From Pseudomonas fildesensis (GTDB taxonomy: Bacteria > Pseudomonadota > Gammaproteobacteria > Pseudomonadales > Pseudomonadaceae): 64,000 nucleotides of DNA. Location of the stretch: positions 1 through 64,000 of the forward strand of contig NZ_LFMW01000002.1 of NCBI RefSeq assembly GCF_001050345.1, written 5' to 3'. Under the pieces are notes generated by a model that worked only from the letters and a program-made list of their open reading frames with translations, was not told the DNA's origin and ran no database searches. Below, piece after piece: positions 6,761 to 14,873 of this stretch (positions are counted from its first letter, which is position 1; each line of letters begins with the position of its first letter). Both the position numbers and the translations under genes were made by a program.

Positions 6761-6995
6761 TCAAGCCTGTACGTAACGTCGGATAAGCCGCCCGTACACC
6801 GCGATATTGATGAGCAGCACCAGGGCGCCCAAGCCCAACTGGATCTGCGGGGTCAAGCCGGCCGGATAGATCAGGCTCAGGATGTAGTGCTCGATAAACC
6901 CGCCGCCGTAGCTGGCTTGCCCGGCGAGGCCGAACGAACAAGATGAAGGTGAGGTGAAACAGCACCAGGCTATCGGCAGCTACGCGATAGAGTAT
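6761..6995 (-). pseudogene. Decayed DUF2784 gene
   Basis: The 5' end reads LYRVAADSLVLFHLTFILFV, a typical DUF2784 N-terminus, but the initiation codon is ATA (6995-6993). After a short stretch the frame changes, and the usual C-terminal part continues in another frame as GQASYGGGFIEHYILSLIYP, ending VQA at the TGA 6763-6761. The middle of the protein (over 50 residues) is missing. So the gene carries a lost start codon, an internal deletion and a frameshift. DUF2784 proteins are small integral membrane proteins of unknown function. Confidence 0.75.
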
Positions 6996-7045
6996 GTTTG
7001 GGTTCGCTTTCAGGTGATCGAGGGGGCGGACTTTTCCGAATGGTG

Positions 7046-7372
7046 TTATAGCTCGAGTTGGCTGGCATTGATGCCAAATGCCTTGGCAATCTTTTCCCGC
7101 GTCGTCCGACGAGGTTTGTTGACCGCTTCTTGCTGGGCAAATGCGGATTGGGAAATGCCCAGGCGTTTGGCAACGTCATCCTGGGTCAGGTTCAGGTATT
7201 CGCGCCAGGCGCGGATGGGAGTCAGACCGTCGACTATCAGGCTGACCACCTGATTTGGGATCAGGTGGCTGCGACCTTGCTGTGTGAAGTATTGCCAGTA
7301 AGGAATGACCACAAACGCTGGCTTGCCTTCAAGGTCATTGATGATTTGTATGTGGGGGGACGTACTAACCAT
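7046..7372 (-). CDS. Xre-type helix-turn-helix protein, orphan antitoxin-like
   Basis: The protein has 108 residues. Residues 1-45 (HIQIINDLEGKPAFVVIPYW) resemble the N-terminus of Phd- or HigA-like antitoxins. Residues about 53-105 are an Xre HTH: IRAWREYLNLTQDDVAKRLG then ISQSAFAQQE. It has a GCAGGAAAAAC ribosome binding region and a very AT-rich promoter region (7385-7425). In toxin-antitoxin modules a RelE-like toxin would normally be next to it; none is found in 6996-7716 on either strand. It may be a solitary regulator or a module that lost its toxin. Confidence 0.75.
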   Translation of the reverse strand: MVSTSPHIQIINDLEGKPAFVVIPYWQYFTQQGRSHLIPNQVVSLIVDGLTPIRAWREYLNLTQDDVAKRLGISQSAFAQQEAVNKPRRTTREKIAKAFGINASQLEL

Positions 7373-7716
7373 GTTTTTCCTGCTGGAAGCTTATTTATAT
7401 CTTATATATTAATAAGTCTTTAATTAGTCATTTGGGCGTTTTTTGCAAATATTCCATACCCGGTGTCTGTCAACGTTAGCTTGTCTCTCAGAGGCAATCG
7501 ATAAGGACTGTTGCCAGATATAAGCCTCACTTTGCAAACACAGCCAGCACTGCCAACCGTGTCTTGGAACGCACTGACGTTCGCGGGCGTTTGCTCACCA
7601 CAACCTTGGCGTAGCTGAACAGTGCGGGGCAGTGGTCGAGCCACAACGGTTGCTTGCAGGCAGCGTGGGCCGTTATTGTGCTGAATCCTTTTAGTCCTTC
7701 CTCCAGGGTTGTAGTG
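7373..7716. other. Intergenic region without a gene
   Basis: The stretch separates the divergent Xre and HAD genes. The left 60 bp are AT-rich and probably hold the Xre promoter. The rest has no family-like ORF, no hairpin terminator and no REP. I see nothing further in it. Confidence 0.5.
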
Positions 7717-8406
7717 ATGAATGCACCGCGTAGCGCAGTCGGTCCAATCAAGGCCGTGATTTTTGATATGGACGGTTTGTTGCTGGACACGGAAGGCATC
7801 TACACCGAAGTCACGAAGATCATCGCCGAACGCTACGGTCGTACCTACGACTGGAGCATCAAGCAGCACATCATCGGTCGTGGCGCCCAGGATCTGGCGG
7901 ATTACTTGGTCAAGGCGCTGGATTTGCCGATCACACCGGCTGAGTTTCTGGAGATCCGCGAACCGCTGATGAGCGAGCGTTTCCCCAAGGCTTTGGGCAT
8001 GCCCGGTGCCGAGGCGCTGGTCCGGCACTTGAAGGAACACAATATTCCGATTGCCGTGGGCACCAGTTCGTCGCGCAATTCGTTTGGCCACAAGACGACG
8101 TTGCACCGCGAGTGGTTTAGCCTGTTCGGTACCATCGTCACCGCTGACGACCCGGAGGTCGGTGCCGCCAAACCCGCGCCGGACATCTTCCTCACCGCCG
8201 CCCGCCGCCTGGGCGTAGCGCCGGAAGATTGCCTGGTGCTCGAAGATTCGCCGTTCGGCGTCACCGCTGCGAAAGCGGCCCACATGACCGCCATCGCCGT
8301 GCCTGATGAAGCCATGGCCGACAGTAAGTACCACCACGCCGACCAGATCATCCGCAAGCTCGCAGACTTCGACTTGGCCGCCTATGGCCTGCCGCCCCTG
8401 CGTTGA
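7717..8406 (+). CDS. HAD-IA phosphatase (beta-phosphoglucomutase-like)
   Basis: The 229-residue protein carries all four HAD motifs: DMDGLLLDTEG with nucleophile and acid/base Asp (about 15-25), GTSSSR (motif II Thr/Ser), the Lys of AAKPAPDIFL, and VLEDSPFGVTAAKAA. The cap-1 helical insert is between motifs I and II, so the target is a small phosphorylated metabolite such as a sugar phosphate or GpP/pseudouridine-5'-phosphate. I chose the ATG at 7717 over one at 7654 because homologues begin shortly before the DMDG motif. A REP palindrome follows the stop. Confidence 0.85.
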   Translation: MNAPRSAVGPIKAVIFDMDGLLLDTEGIYTEVTKIIAERYGRTYDWSIKQHIIGRGAQDLADYLVKALDLPITPAEFLEIREPLMSERFPKALGMPGAEALVRHLKEHNIPIAVGTSSSRNSFGHKTTLHREWFSLFGTIVTADDPEVGAAKPAPDIFLTAARRLGVAPEDCLVLEDSPFGVTAAKAAHMTAIAVPDEAMADSKYHHADQIIRKLADFDLAAYGLPPLR

Positions 8407-8420
8407 ATGAACGCGGTCAA

Positions 8421-8454
8421 AAATGTGGGAGGGCGCAAGCCCCCTCCCACATTT
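8421..8454. repeat. REP palindrome
   Basis: AAATGTGGGAGGG and CCCTCCCACATTT flank a short loop (CGCAAGCC). This is the GTGGGAGG-type REP of the P. fluorescens group. It lies between convergent genes and may act as a terminator or mRNA stabiliser. Confidence 0.85.
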
Positions 8455-8478
8455 AGCACTTGCAGTGCTCCAGAAATC

Positions 8479-9225
8479 TTAGGCGCTGAAGCCACCATCA
8501 ATGGTCAAGCTGGCACCCGTGATGTAACCCGCCTCCGGCCCCGCCAGATACGCCACAAAACTGGCAATCTCCTCCACATGCCCATAACGCCCCACCGCCA
8601 TCAACCCGATCAGAGTCTCGGCAAAATCACCGTTCGCCGGGTTCATATCAGTGTCCACCGGCCCAGGTTGTACGTTATTAATCGTGATGCCGCGTGGTCC
8701 CAAGTCCCGCGCCAAGCCCTTGGTCAAACCCACCAGCGCCGCCTTGCTCATCGCATACGGACCACCACCGCCAAACGGCATGCGCTCGGCGTTGGTGCTG
8801 CCGATATTGATCACCCGGCCACCGTCGCCCATGTGCTTGGCCGCTTCCTGAGTCGCGATAAACACGCTGCGTACGTTGATCGCCAGGGTCTGGTCGAAGT
8901 CTTCCAGCTTGAAATCTTCCAGCGGGGCGATAGCCAGTACACCGGCGTTGTTCACCAGGATATCCAGGCGTCCAAAAGCTTCGACGGTAGCGTTGACTGC
9001 GTTGCGGATCGCCGCAGCATCGGCGCTGTCGGCGTGAATCGCCAGGGCTTTGCCGCCTTCGCTGATCACGCTGTTCTGCAGTTCCTCGGCCTTGGCCGCC
9101 GAGCTGACGTAGGTAAAGGCTACAGCTGCGCCTTGTGCCGCGAGGCGCTTGACGATGGCGGCGCCGATGCCGCGGGAGCCGCCTTGAATCAAGGCGACTT
9201 TGCCGCTGAGGTCTTGGGTGGTCAT
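8479..9225 (-). CDS. SDR-family oxidoreductase (FabG-like)
   Basis: This 248-residue classical short-chain dehydrogenase/reductase has the NAD(P) motif GGSRGIGAAIVKRLA (about 15-30), NNAG (about 88-91), the catalytic Ser in INIGSTNAERMP, and Y-x3-K (YAMSKAAL). The family uses NAD(P)H to reduce or oxidise carbonyl/alcohol substrates. FabG proper uses 3-oxoacyl-ACP, but this copy is outside a fatty-acid cluster. The ATG at 9225 (MTTQDLSGKVALI) fits the family better than the upstream one at 9246. It is divergent from a LysR regulator, which probably controls it. Confidence 0.88.
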   Translation of the reverse strand: MTTQDLSGKVALIQGGSRGIGAAIVKRLAAQGAAVAFTYVSSAAKAEELQNSVISEGGKALAIHADSADAAAIRNAVNATVEAFGRLDILVNNAGVLAIAPLEDFKLEDFDQTLAINVRSVFIATQEAAKHMGDGGRVINIGSTNAERMPFGGGGPYAMSKAALVGLTKGLARDLGPRGITINNVQPGPVDTDMNPANGDFAETLIGLMAVGRYGHVEEIASFVAYLAGPEAGYITGASLTIDGGFSA

Positions 9226-9351
9226 GTCGATCTCCAAACGGTTCAAGGCGGTATGCCTTGTTGATGGAGCTGAGTATCGACCTCACCCACCCCTGCCGGT
9301 AGACCTTGATTGCTATAGTCTGTGTAAACCAAAAGTTTAGAGTGGGGCGAT

Positions 9352-10278
9352 ATGGAAAGCTTTGGCAGTATCGAATGTTTTGTGCGCAGCGCCGAAGGCG
9401 GCAGCTTTGCCGAAGCGGCCCGGCACCTGAGCCTGACGCCGGCGGCGGTGGGCAAAAGCGTCGCCAAGCTGGAAGCGCGGCTCGGCGTGCGGCTGTTCCA
9501 GCGCAGTACGCGACGCCTGACACTGACCGAAGCCGGCAAGCTGTTCCTTGAAGAGGTCAGCGGCAGCCTCACCACCATCCAGAACGCCGTGGCCAACCTG
9601 GCCAGCGCCGAAGGGCGGCCGGTAGGCACGCTCAAGGTCAGCATGGGTACGGTGTTCGGTAATCGCTATGTGGTGCCGCTGCTGGCGGAATTCATGCTGC
9701 GCTTCCCGGATATCAGCCCGGACTGGCATTTCGATAACCGCCAGGTCGACCTGATCGGCCAGGGCTTCGATGCCGCCATCGGCGGTGGTTTTGAACTGCC
9801 CCAGGGCGTGGTGGCGCGCAAGCTGGCACCCGCGCATCGGGTGCTGGTGGCGTCACCGGATTACCTGGCGCGACGCCGGCCGGTGCTGGCGCCTGAAGAT
9901 TTGTCGCACTGCCTTGGCATTCTGATCCGCTCGCCGCAAACCGGCCGCGTGCGCTCCTGGCAACTGACCAGCCTGGAGCGTGAATGCCGCCCGCTGGTGC
10001 TCAAGCCCCGGATGACCATGAGCGACTCCGAAGCCGCCTGCTGCGCCAGCGCTCAGGGCCTGGGCATTGCGTTGGTCAGCATGCCGATGGCTGTGCCGTT
10101 CCTCGACAGCGGCGAAGTGGTGCGGGTATTGCCCGATTGGTACGTGGATGACGGCAATATTTCCATCTACTACGCCGAACACAAACTGTTGCCCGGCAAG
10201 ACCCGGGCGTTTGTGGACTTCATCATCGAGCAATTCGCCGAGCAACGCCTGAGCGACAGATTCAACGCCACCCTTTAG
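9352..10278 (+). CDS. LysR-family transcriptional regulator
   Basis: The protein has 308 residues. It has an N-terminal winged HTH (about 4-62: FVRSAEGGSFAEAARHLSLT, then KLEARLGVRLFQRSTRRLTL) and a substrate-binding effector domain from about 90. The effector part (FDAAIGGGFELPQGVVARKL) is that of the CrgA/DmlR-like group. The gene is divergent from the SDR gene, with 126 bp between the ATGs, the usual layout for a LysR regulator and its target. The effector cannot be read from sequence. Confidence 0.9.
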   Translation: MESFGSIECFVRSAEGGSFAEAARHLSLTPAAVGKSVAKLEARLGVRLFQRSTRRLTLTEAGKLFLEEVSGSLTTIQNAVANLASAEGRPVGTLKVSMGTVFGNRYVVPLLAEFMLRFPDISPDWHFDNRQVDLIGQGFDAAIGGGFELPQGVVARKLAPAHRVLVASPDYLARRRPVLAPEDLSHCLGILIRSPQTGRVRSWQLTSLERECRPLVLKPRMTMSDSEAACCASAQGLGIALVSMPMAVPFLDSGEVVRVLPDWYVDDGNISIYYAEHKLLPGKTRAFVDFIIEQFAEQRLSDRFNATL

Positions 10279-10280
10279 GC

Positions 10281-10334
10281 GCCCGGCTTGCCGGCGATGG
10301 CGTCCTCAAGATTGCCATCGCCGGCGAGCCGGGC
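10281..10334. terminator. Long REP-type hairpin between convergent genes
   Basis: A 21-base arm at 10281-10301 (starting GCCCGGCTTGCCGG) pairs with 10314-10334 (ending CGAGCCGGGC) across a 12-nt loop, almost perfectly. It separates the convergent LysR and racemase genes and can terminate both. The GCCGGC/GATGGC core is REP-like but different from the GTGGGAGG class. Confidence 0.75.
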
Positions 10335-10347
10335 TCTTACACGTGTG

Positions 10348-11076
10348 TCACCGTCCGAATTGTGGCGGCCAGCCTACAACCTTCTTCGGCCGCGGCGTCG
10401 CATACGTCCTGATCTTCGACGTCGACAACCCCAACCGCACAAGTGATTCGGCAATCGTCACCGCCGCTGTCACACCATCCACCACCGGCACGCCGGTGCG
10501 TTGGCGAATCTGCTCATCCAGTCCGGCCATGCCGCCGCAACCCAGGCAGATCACCTCGGCCTGGTCCTCGAGAATCGCCAGTTCAGCTTGGCGTACGATG
10601 GCTTCCATGGCGGCCAGCGGGTCTTCTTCCAACTCCAGCACCGCCATGCCGCTGGCCCGCACCGAGGCGCAGCGCTGATACAGGCCGGCCAGTTTCAGTC
10701 GGTCTTCAATCAGCGGCACCGTGCGGTCCAGGGTGGTGACCACCGAGTACGCATGGCCCAGAAACATCGCAGTGCTGGCCGCCGCTTCGGTGATGTCCAC
10801 CACCGGCACGTTCAACAATTCCTGCAAACCTTCACGACCATGCTCGCCGTAACCGGCCTGGATCACCGCATCAAACGGCTGGTCGTAGGCCATCACCCGG
10901 TCCATCACCGCGATGGCCGCCAGATAGCTTTCGAAATTACCTTCCACCGATTCGGCGCCGAAATACGGCGTGAGCCCGACAATCTCGGTGCCTGGCGAGG
11001 CCACCGCGCGCGCTTGCTGGGCGATGGTTTCAGTGATGGATTCGGTGGTGTTGACGTTGACCACGAGGATGCGCAT
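10348..11076 (-). CDS. Asp/Glu/hydantoin racemase family protein
   Basis: This 242-residue protein has the family fold: MRILVVNVNTTESITETI at the start, and ICLGCGGMAGLDEQI carrying the second catalytic Cys. The first catalytic position, normally a Cys near residue 76-80, falls in IQAGYGEHGREGL and has no Cys. Two-base racemisation by the standard mechanism may therefore not work; decarboxylase- or isomerase-like roles occur in this superfamily. I chose the ATG at 11076, which has AAGGA nine bases upstream, over the longer frame. No hydantoinase genes are next to it. Confidence 0.8.
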   Translation of the reverse strand: MRILVVNVNTTESITETIAQQARAVASPGTEIVGLTPYFGAESVEGNFESYLAAIAVMDRVMAYDQPFDAVIQAGYGEHGREGLQELLNVPVVDITEAAASTAMFLGHAYSVVTTLDRTVPLIEDRLKLAGLYQRCASVRASGMAVLELEEDPLAAMEAIVRQAELAILEDQAEVICLGCGGMAGLDEQIRQRTGVPVVDGVTAAVTIAESLVRLGLSTSKIRTYATPRPKKVVGWPPQFGR

Positions 11077-11089
11077 GGAATGTCCTTGT

Positions 11090-11242
11090 TTAATGACTGA
11101 CGTTATCAACTGCAATGCTTTCGCCGCTGACATCGTTGTGCAGCCGTGGGCTGAGCATCAACGGGCTGGGGCTCACGGCTTCGGGGTTCAGGGCGGAGGA
11201 GGGCAGATCCAGTGCGATGTGGTTCGAGAGGCTTGTACGCAT
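11090..11242 (-). pseudogene. 50-codon ORF before the racemase, possible gene remnant
   Basis: An ATG at 11242 with GGAG upstream opens a 50-codon frame ending 13 bp before the racemase ATG. Residues such as LDLPSSALNPEAVSPSPLML, then SPRLHN, remind me of the N-termini of NCS1 nucleobase/hydantoin permeases, which accompany hydantoin racemases; the remaining tail is unrelated. It may be a permease gene reduced by an internal deletion, or a real small leader peptide. This is a guess from pattern only. Confidence 0.3.
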
Positions 11243-11308
11243 TCCGGCAGGCTCCAGCACATCGGCAGCGGAGCCGCTGATGGAAAGGTGTATGTAGGTT
11301 TTGTATTT

Positions 11309-11320
11309 TTTGTATACAAA
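11309..11320. promoter_or_regulatory. TTTGTATACAAA palindrome
   Basis: A perfect 12-bp palindrome of the GTATAC type recognised by several GntR/FadR-subfamily regulators. It lies about 240 bp before the racemase ATG, upstream of the 50-codon ORF. No GntR gene is adjacent. The rest of 11321-11589 is AT-rich DNA without a recognised gene. Confidence 0.4.
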
Positions 11321-11589
11321 GTGTTTTAACCTTAAGCCACATGTGTGCCAGTTTTCGGTCGATGAAAGCCGTGAATAATTTCGTTTTTGTAGGGTGTTTA
11401 AGCAACTGGCTGAATTTAAAGCAATATAAATTGACCGTTTGAACAGCTATTTATTTTTCAGCGAGAGTTGAGCCAGGACGGCCAGAAAGAATCGAGCGGG
11501 GAGGGGTGTAACTTTTCGGTGCGGATGATTTTTAAGTGCACACAAAAATGGCACCTGTGGTGACATTATTGTGTACGGGATTTTAGGCG

Positions 11590-12324
11590 TCAGGCCTTGC
11601 TGATAATGTTCCCGGCGTGCAGTCCGCATTCCTTCTGCGTGGCTTCTTCCCACCACCAGCGGCCTTCGCGCTCGTGCTGGTTCGGCAATACCGGGCGGGT
11701 GCACGGCTCGCAGCCGATGCTGATAAAACCGCGCTCATGCAGGCTGTTGTACGGCAACTCCAGCATACGGATGTAACCCCAGATCTCCTCGCTGGTCATC
11801 TGTGCCAGCGGGTTGAACTTGTACAAGGTGCGTTCCGGGGTGGAGAAGGCCGTGTCGATTTCCAGCGCCGCCACCTGGCTGCGGGTGCCGGGGCTTTGGT
11901 CGCGGCGCTGGCCGGTGGCCCAGGCGCGCACGCCGGAAAGCTTGCGGCGCAGCGGTTCTATCTTGCGCACACCGCAGCATTCGCCGTGGCCGTCTTTATA
12001 AAAGCTGAACAGGCCCTTTTCCTTGACGAAGGGTTCCAGCTTGCTCTGGTCCGGCGAAATCAGTTCGATGTCGATCTTGTAATGGTCCCGCACCTGCTCG
12101 ATAAACCGGTAGGTCTCCGGGTGCAGGCGGCCGGTGTCGAGGCTGAACACCTTGAGGTTCTTGTTCAGCTTCCAGGCCATGTCCACCAGCACCACGTCCT
12201 CGGCACCGCTAAAGGAGATCCACAGGTCATCACCGAACTGGCTGAACGCCAGCTTGAGAATGTCCTGGGCGGATTTGTTGGCGTAAGTCGCGGCGAGTTC
12301 AACGACGTCGAAGGCTTGGTTCAT
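11590..12324 (-). CDS. cysH: Phosphoadenylyl/adenylyl-sulfate reductase CysH
   Basis: CysH (244 residues) reduces APS or PAPS to sulfite in cysteine biosynthesis. The PP-loop reads [15 protein letters not shown] (about 37-51). Cys motifs GECCGVRK and GCEPCTRPV supply the four ligands of the [4Fe-4S] cluster found in APS-reducing enzymes. The redox-active C-terminal Cys is in [10 protein letters not shown]. The four Cys ligands make APS the likely substrate, as in other pseudomonads. It is next to thrH in the opposite direction. Confidence 0.95.
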   Translation of the reverse strand: MNQAFDVVELAATYANKSAQDILKLAFSQFGDDLWISFSGAEDVVLVDMAWKLNKNLKVFSLDTGRLHPETYRFIEQVRDHYKIDIELISPDQSKLEPFVKEKGLFSFYKDGHGECCGVRKIEPLRRKLSGVRAWATGQRRDQSPGTRSQVAALEIDTAFSTPERTLYKFNPLAQMTSEEIWGYIRMLELPYNSLHERGFISIGCEPCTRPVLPNQHEREGRWWWEEATQKECGLHAGNIISKA

Positions 12325-12476
12325 CAGGACGGTTCCTACAGGTCAGTGGCGCTGAGCGCTCTATAGGGGAGCGATGTTACCAAAATACGCTCTGCGTTGC
12401 GGCGGCGAGCATGAATCGCTAGAGTTCGGCAGTCCTTTTGCTCGCTCAACTCAATAATTTCAAATGGGAGTGTCTT

Positions 12477-13094
12477 GTGGAAATTGCCTGTCTCGACCTG
12501 GAAGGGGTGCTGGTTCCGGAAATCTGGATCGCCTTCGCCGAAAAAACCGGTATTGAATCCCTGCGGGCCACCACCCGGGACATTCCCGACTACGACGTGC
12601 TGATGAAACAGCGCCTGCGCATTCTGGATGAGCATGGGCTCAAGCTCGCCGACATCCAGGAAGTGATCGCCACCCTCAAGCCGCTGGACGGCGCCGTTGA
12701 GTTCGTCAACTGGCTGCGCGAGCGCTTCCAGGTGGTGATCCTGTCAGACACGTTCTACGAGTTTTCCCAGCCGCTGATGCGCCAGTTGGGTTTCCCGACC
12801 CTGCTGTGCCACCGCCTCATCACCGATGAAAACGACCGTGTGGTGAGTTACCAACTGCGTCAGAAGGATCCCAAGCGTCAGTCGGTATTGGCCTTCAAGA
12901 CCTTGTACTACCGTGTGATTGCTGCCGGCGATTCCTACAACGACACCACCATGCTGGGCGAGGCGGATCGCGGGATTCTGTTCCACGCGCCGGAGAATGT
13001 GATTCGCGAGTTCCCGCAGTTCCCGGCGGTGCATACGTTTGAGGCGTTGAAAGCAGAGTTCATCAAGGCTTCGAATCGGCCGTTGAGCTTGTAA
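12477..13094 (+). CDS. thrH: ThrH phosphoserine phosphatase / phosphoserine:homoserine phosphotransferase
   Basis: This HAD enzyme (205 residues) hydrolyses phosphoserine and can transfer its phosphate to homoserine, as shown for P. aeruginosa ThrH. It begins MEIACLDLEGVLVPEIW with the variant nucleophile motif DLEG. ILSDTFYEF and GDSYNDTTML follow as HAD motifs II and III/IV. The start is GTG at 12477, preceded by GGGAG, because the family begins with the D-L-E-G strand; an ATG-like extension upstream does not fit. The cysH-thrH-pabB order is the one I recall from PAO1. Confidence 0.95.
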   Translation: MEIACLDLEGVLVPEIWIAFAEKTGIESLRATTRDIPDYDVLMKQRLRILDEHGLKLADIQEVIATLKPLDGAVEFVNWLRERFQVVILSDTFYEFSQPLMRQLGFPTLLCHRLITDENDRVVSYQLRQKDPKRQSVLAFKTLYYRVIAAGDSYNDTTMLGEADRGILFHAPENVIREFPQFPAVHTFEALKAEFIKASNRPLSL

Positions 13095-13151
13095 CTCTCG
13101 GTTCTAGTAAAACTAAAGGGCTCACGATCTTCATGCCAGCCATCAAACGAA

Positions 13152-13268
13152 GTGGCGAGGGAGCTTGCTCCCGTTGGGCTGCGTAGCAGCCTTAAACTTA
13201 AAAGTGCGTTGTATCAGGACGGATTGGGGAGTGCTTCGCCCTCCAACGGGAGCAAGCGCCCTCGCCGC
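13152..13268. repeat. REPIN: two inverted REPs
   Basis: GTGGCGAGGGAGCTTGCTCC (13152-13171) and its near-complement GGGAGCAAGCGCCCTCGCC (13248-13266) lie head to head about 75 bp apart. Each contains its own small palindrome. This is the REP doublet arrangement described in P. fluorescens. It sits between convergent thrH and pabB. Confidence 0.8.
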
Positions 13269-13299
13269 AGGTCGTACCTGATAAAGGTGGTCTAAGTTG

Positions 13300-14643
13300 C
13301 TACAAGCCTTCCAGCGTTTGTAACAACACCCGCACCTTCGTCATCGACTCCTGATACTCCGCCTCCCACTGCGAATCCGCCACAATCCCGCCGCCGCCCC
13401 AGCAGCACACCTGCCCGTCCTTGACCAGCAAACTGCGAATCGCGATGGAGCTGTCCATCTCGCCGCGTACATCCAGGTACACCAGCGAACCGCAGTACAA
13501 GCCACGCCGGGTGGGTTCCAGTTCGTCGATGATCTGCATCGCGCGAATCTTCGGCGCGCCGGTGATGGAGCCGCCGGGGAAGCTGCCGGCGATCAGGTCG
13601 AGGGCGTCCTTGTCGTCGGCAAGTGTGCCGGTGACGCTGCTCACCAGGTGGTGCACGTTGGGGTAGCTTTCCAGGCTGAACAACTCCGGTACCTTCACCG
13701 AGCCGGTGCGGCAGGTGCGGCCGAGGTCGTTGCGCAGCAGGTCGACGATCATCAGGTTTTCGGCGCGGTCCTTGGGGCTGGCCATGAGTTCGGCTGCATG
13801 GGCGGCGTCTTCTTCTGGCGTCAGGCCACGCGGGCGCGTGCCTTTGATCGGGCGGGTTTCGACGTGGCGTTCGCTGATGCGCACAAAACGCTCCGGCGAC
13901 AGGCTCAGCACCGCGCCGTCATCCGGCAGGCTCTGGAACCCGGAAAACGGAGTGGGGCAGGCTTCACGCAGGGCGCAATAGGCGACCCATGGATCACCGC
14001 TGTACGGCGCGCGAAAACGCTGGGCGAAGTTGACCTGGTAACAGTCGCCTGCCTGGATGTAAGCCTGGATACGCACGATGGCTTGCTCGTAGGCCTCGGC
14101 GGTCAGGTCCGGTGCCATGGGGCCGTGGAGCTTGAAGGTCGCCGGTGATTCGGTGGCAGGCTGGCTGAACAAGGCGATCAGCCGTTGCCGTTCGCTGTCG
14201 GCCAACGCAGGGTGGAACACCAACTGGCTGGTCTGCGCCAGGTGATCGCTGATCAGCGCCCAGGCATACAGCCCAAAACGTGCGTCCGGCAGGTGCAGGT
14301 CGTCCACTGCCAAGTGCGGCATGTGCTCGAGATGCCGACCGAAGTCGTAGCTCAGGTAGCCGATCAGGCCGCCGGCAAACGGCAACTCATAACCGCTTGG
14401 CAATAGCGCTTCACCCAACTGCGTGAGATTTGCACGCAACCGTTGCAGGAAATCGCTGCCGTTTTCGTCAGGCTGAACCGTCAGAGTTACCTCGGGCCAG
14501 GCACTGAGCAGGTCATAACGACCGCGTTCGGCCGCCGGTCGGCCGCTGTCCAGCAGCACCGCGCCGGGGGCAGGGCGAATCGCTGCAAAATACTCGGCGG
14601 GGTTGGCCCGGTAGGGCAGCGGGTGTACAGAGCAGGTCGACAT
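13300..14643 (-). CDS. pabB: Aminodeoxychorismate synthase component I (PabB)
   Basis: PabB (447 residues) aminates chorismate to 4-amino-4-deoxychorismate for folate synthesis, using ammonia from PabA. The chorismate-binding domain fills the C-terminal half: YQVNFAQRFRAPYSG, SLSPERFVRI, ETRPIKGTRPRGLTPEED, GSFPGGSITGAPKIRAMQII and the final CWGGGGIVADSQWE. PIKGTRPRG is typical of PabB rather than TrpE. I chose the ATG at 14643 (MSTCSVHPLPYRANPAEYF), 19 codons inside the longest frame. It is monocistronic. Confidence 0.93.
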   Translation of the reverse strand: MSTCSVHPLPYRANPAEYFAAIRPAPGAVLLDSGRPAAERGRYDLLSAWPEVTLTVQPDENGSDFLQRLRANLTQLGEALLPSGYELPFAGGLIGYLSYDFGRHLEHMPHLAVDDLHLPDARFGLYAWALISDHLAQTSQLVFHPALADSERQRLIALFSQPATESPATFKLHGPMAPDLTAEAYEQAIVRIQAYIQAGDCYQVNFAQRFRAPYSGDPWVAYCALREACPTPFSGFQSLPDDGAVLSLSPERFVRISERHVETRPIKGTRPRGLTPEEDAAHAAELMASPKDRAENLMIVDLLRNDLGRTCRTGSVKVPELFSLESYPNVHHLVSSVTGTLADDKDALDLIAGSFPGGSITGAPKIRAMQIIDELEPTRRGLYCGSLVYLDVRGEMDSSIAIRSLLVKDGQVCCWGGGGIVADSQWEAEYQESMTKVRVLLQTLEGL

Positions 14644-14658
14644 GAGGGGGCCTTGGCG

Positions 14659-14736
14659 GCAGCTGCAAGCTTCGAGCTTAAAGCTGCAAGTTAAAAACAC
14701 GGTTGCTCTTTCTTGAAACTTACAGCTTGCAGCTTG
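14659..14736. repeat. AAGCTGCAAG-type inverted repeats
   Basis: GCAGCTGCAAGCTTCGAGC and AAGCTGCAAG near 14659-14692 face TTACAGCTTGCAGCTTG at 14720-14736. Such CTGCAAG/CTTGCAG hairpins are a common Pseudomonas intergenic repeat. They lie between the pabB start and the next repeat. Confidence 0.55.
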
Positions 14737-14747
14737 ATTGATCGTTT

Positions 14748-14851
14748 GATCGTTCCCACGCTCTGCTTGGGAATGCCGCCTTGGACGCTCTGCGTCCGCT
14801 TGTGACGCAGAGCGTCACGGTATGCATTCCCACGCAGAGCGTGGGAACGAT
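14748..14851. repeat. TTCCCACGCTCTGC-type dispersed repeat
   Basis: GATCGTTCCCACGCTCTGC (14748-14766) at one end and ATTCCCACGCAGAGC through GAACGATC (14826-14851) at the other are inverted copies. Between them is GACGCTCTGCGTC / GACGCAGAGCGTC. The whole unit can fold into a long cruciform. A second copy lies at 52736-52848 and a decayed one at 58757-58814. Confidence 0.75.
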
Positions 14852-14873
14852 CGACGATCGACGACCGATGGGG

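Noticed and set aside
7420..8337. Minus-strand ORF of 305 codons over the HAD gene
   Set aside because: The HAD motifs are in the plus frame; the only coding-like piece at its end is too short to judge.
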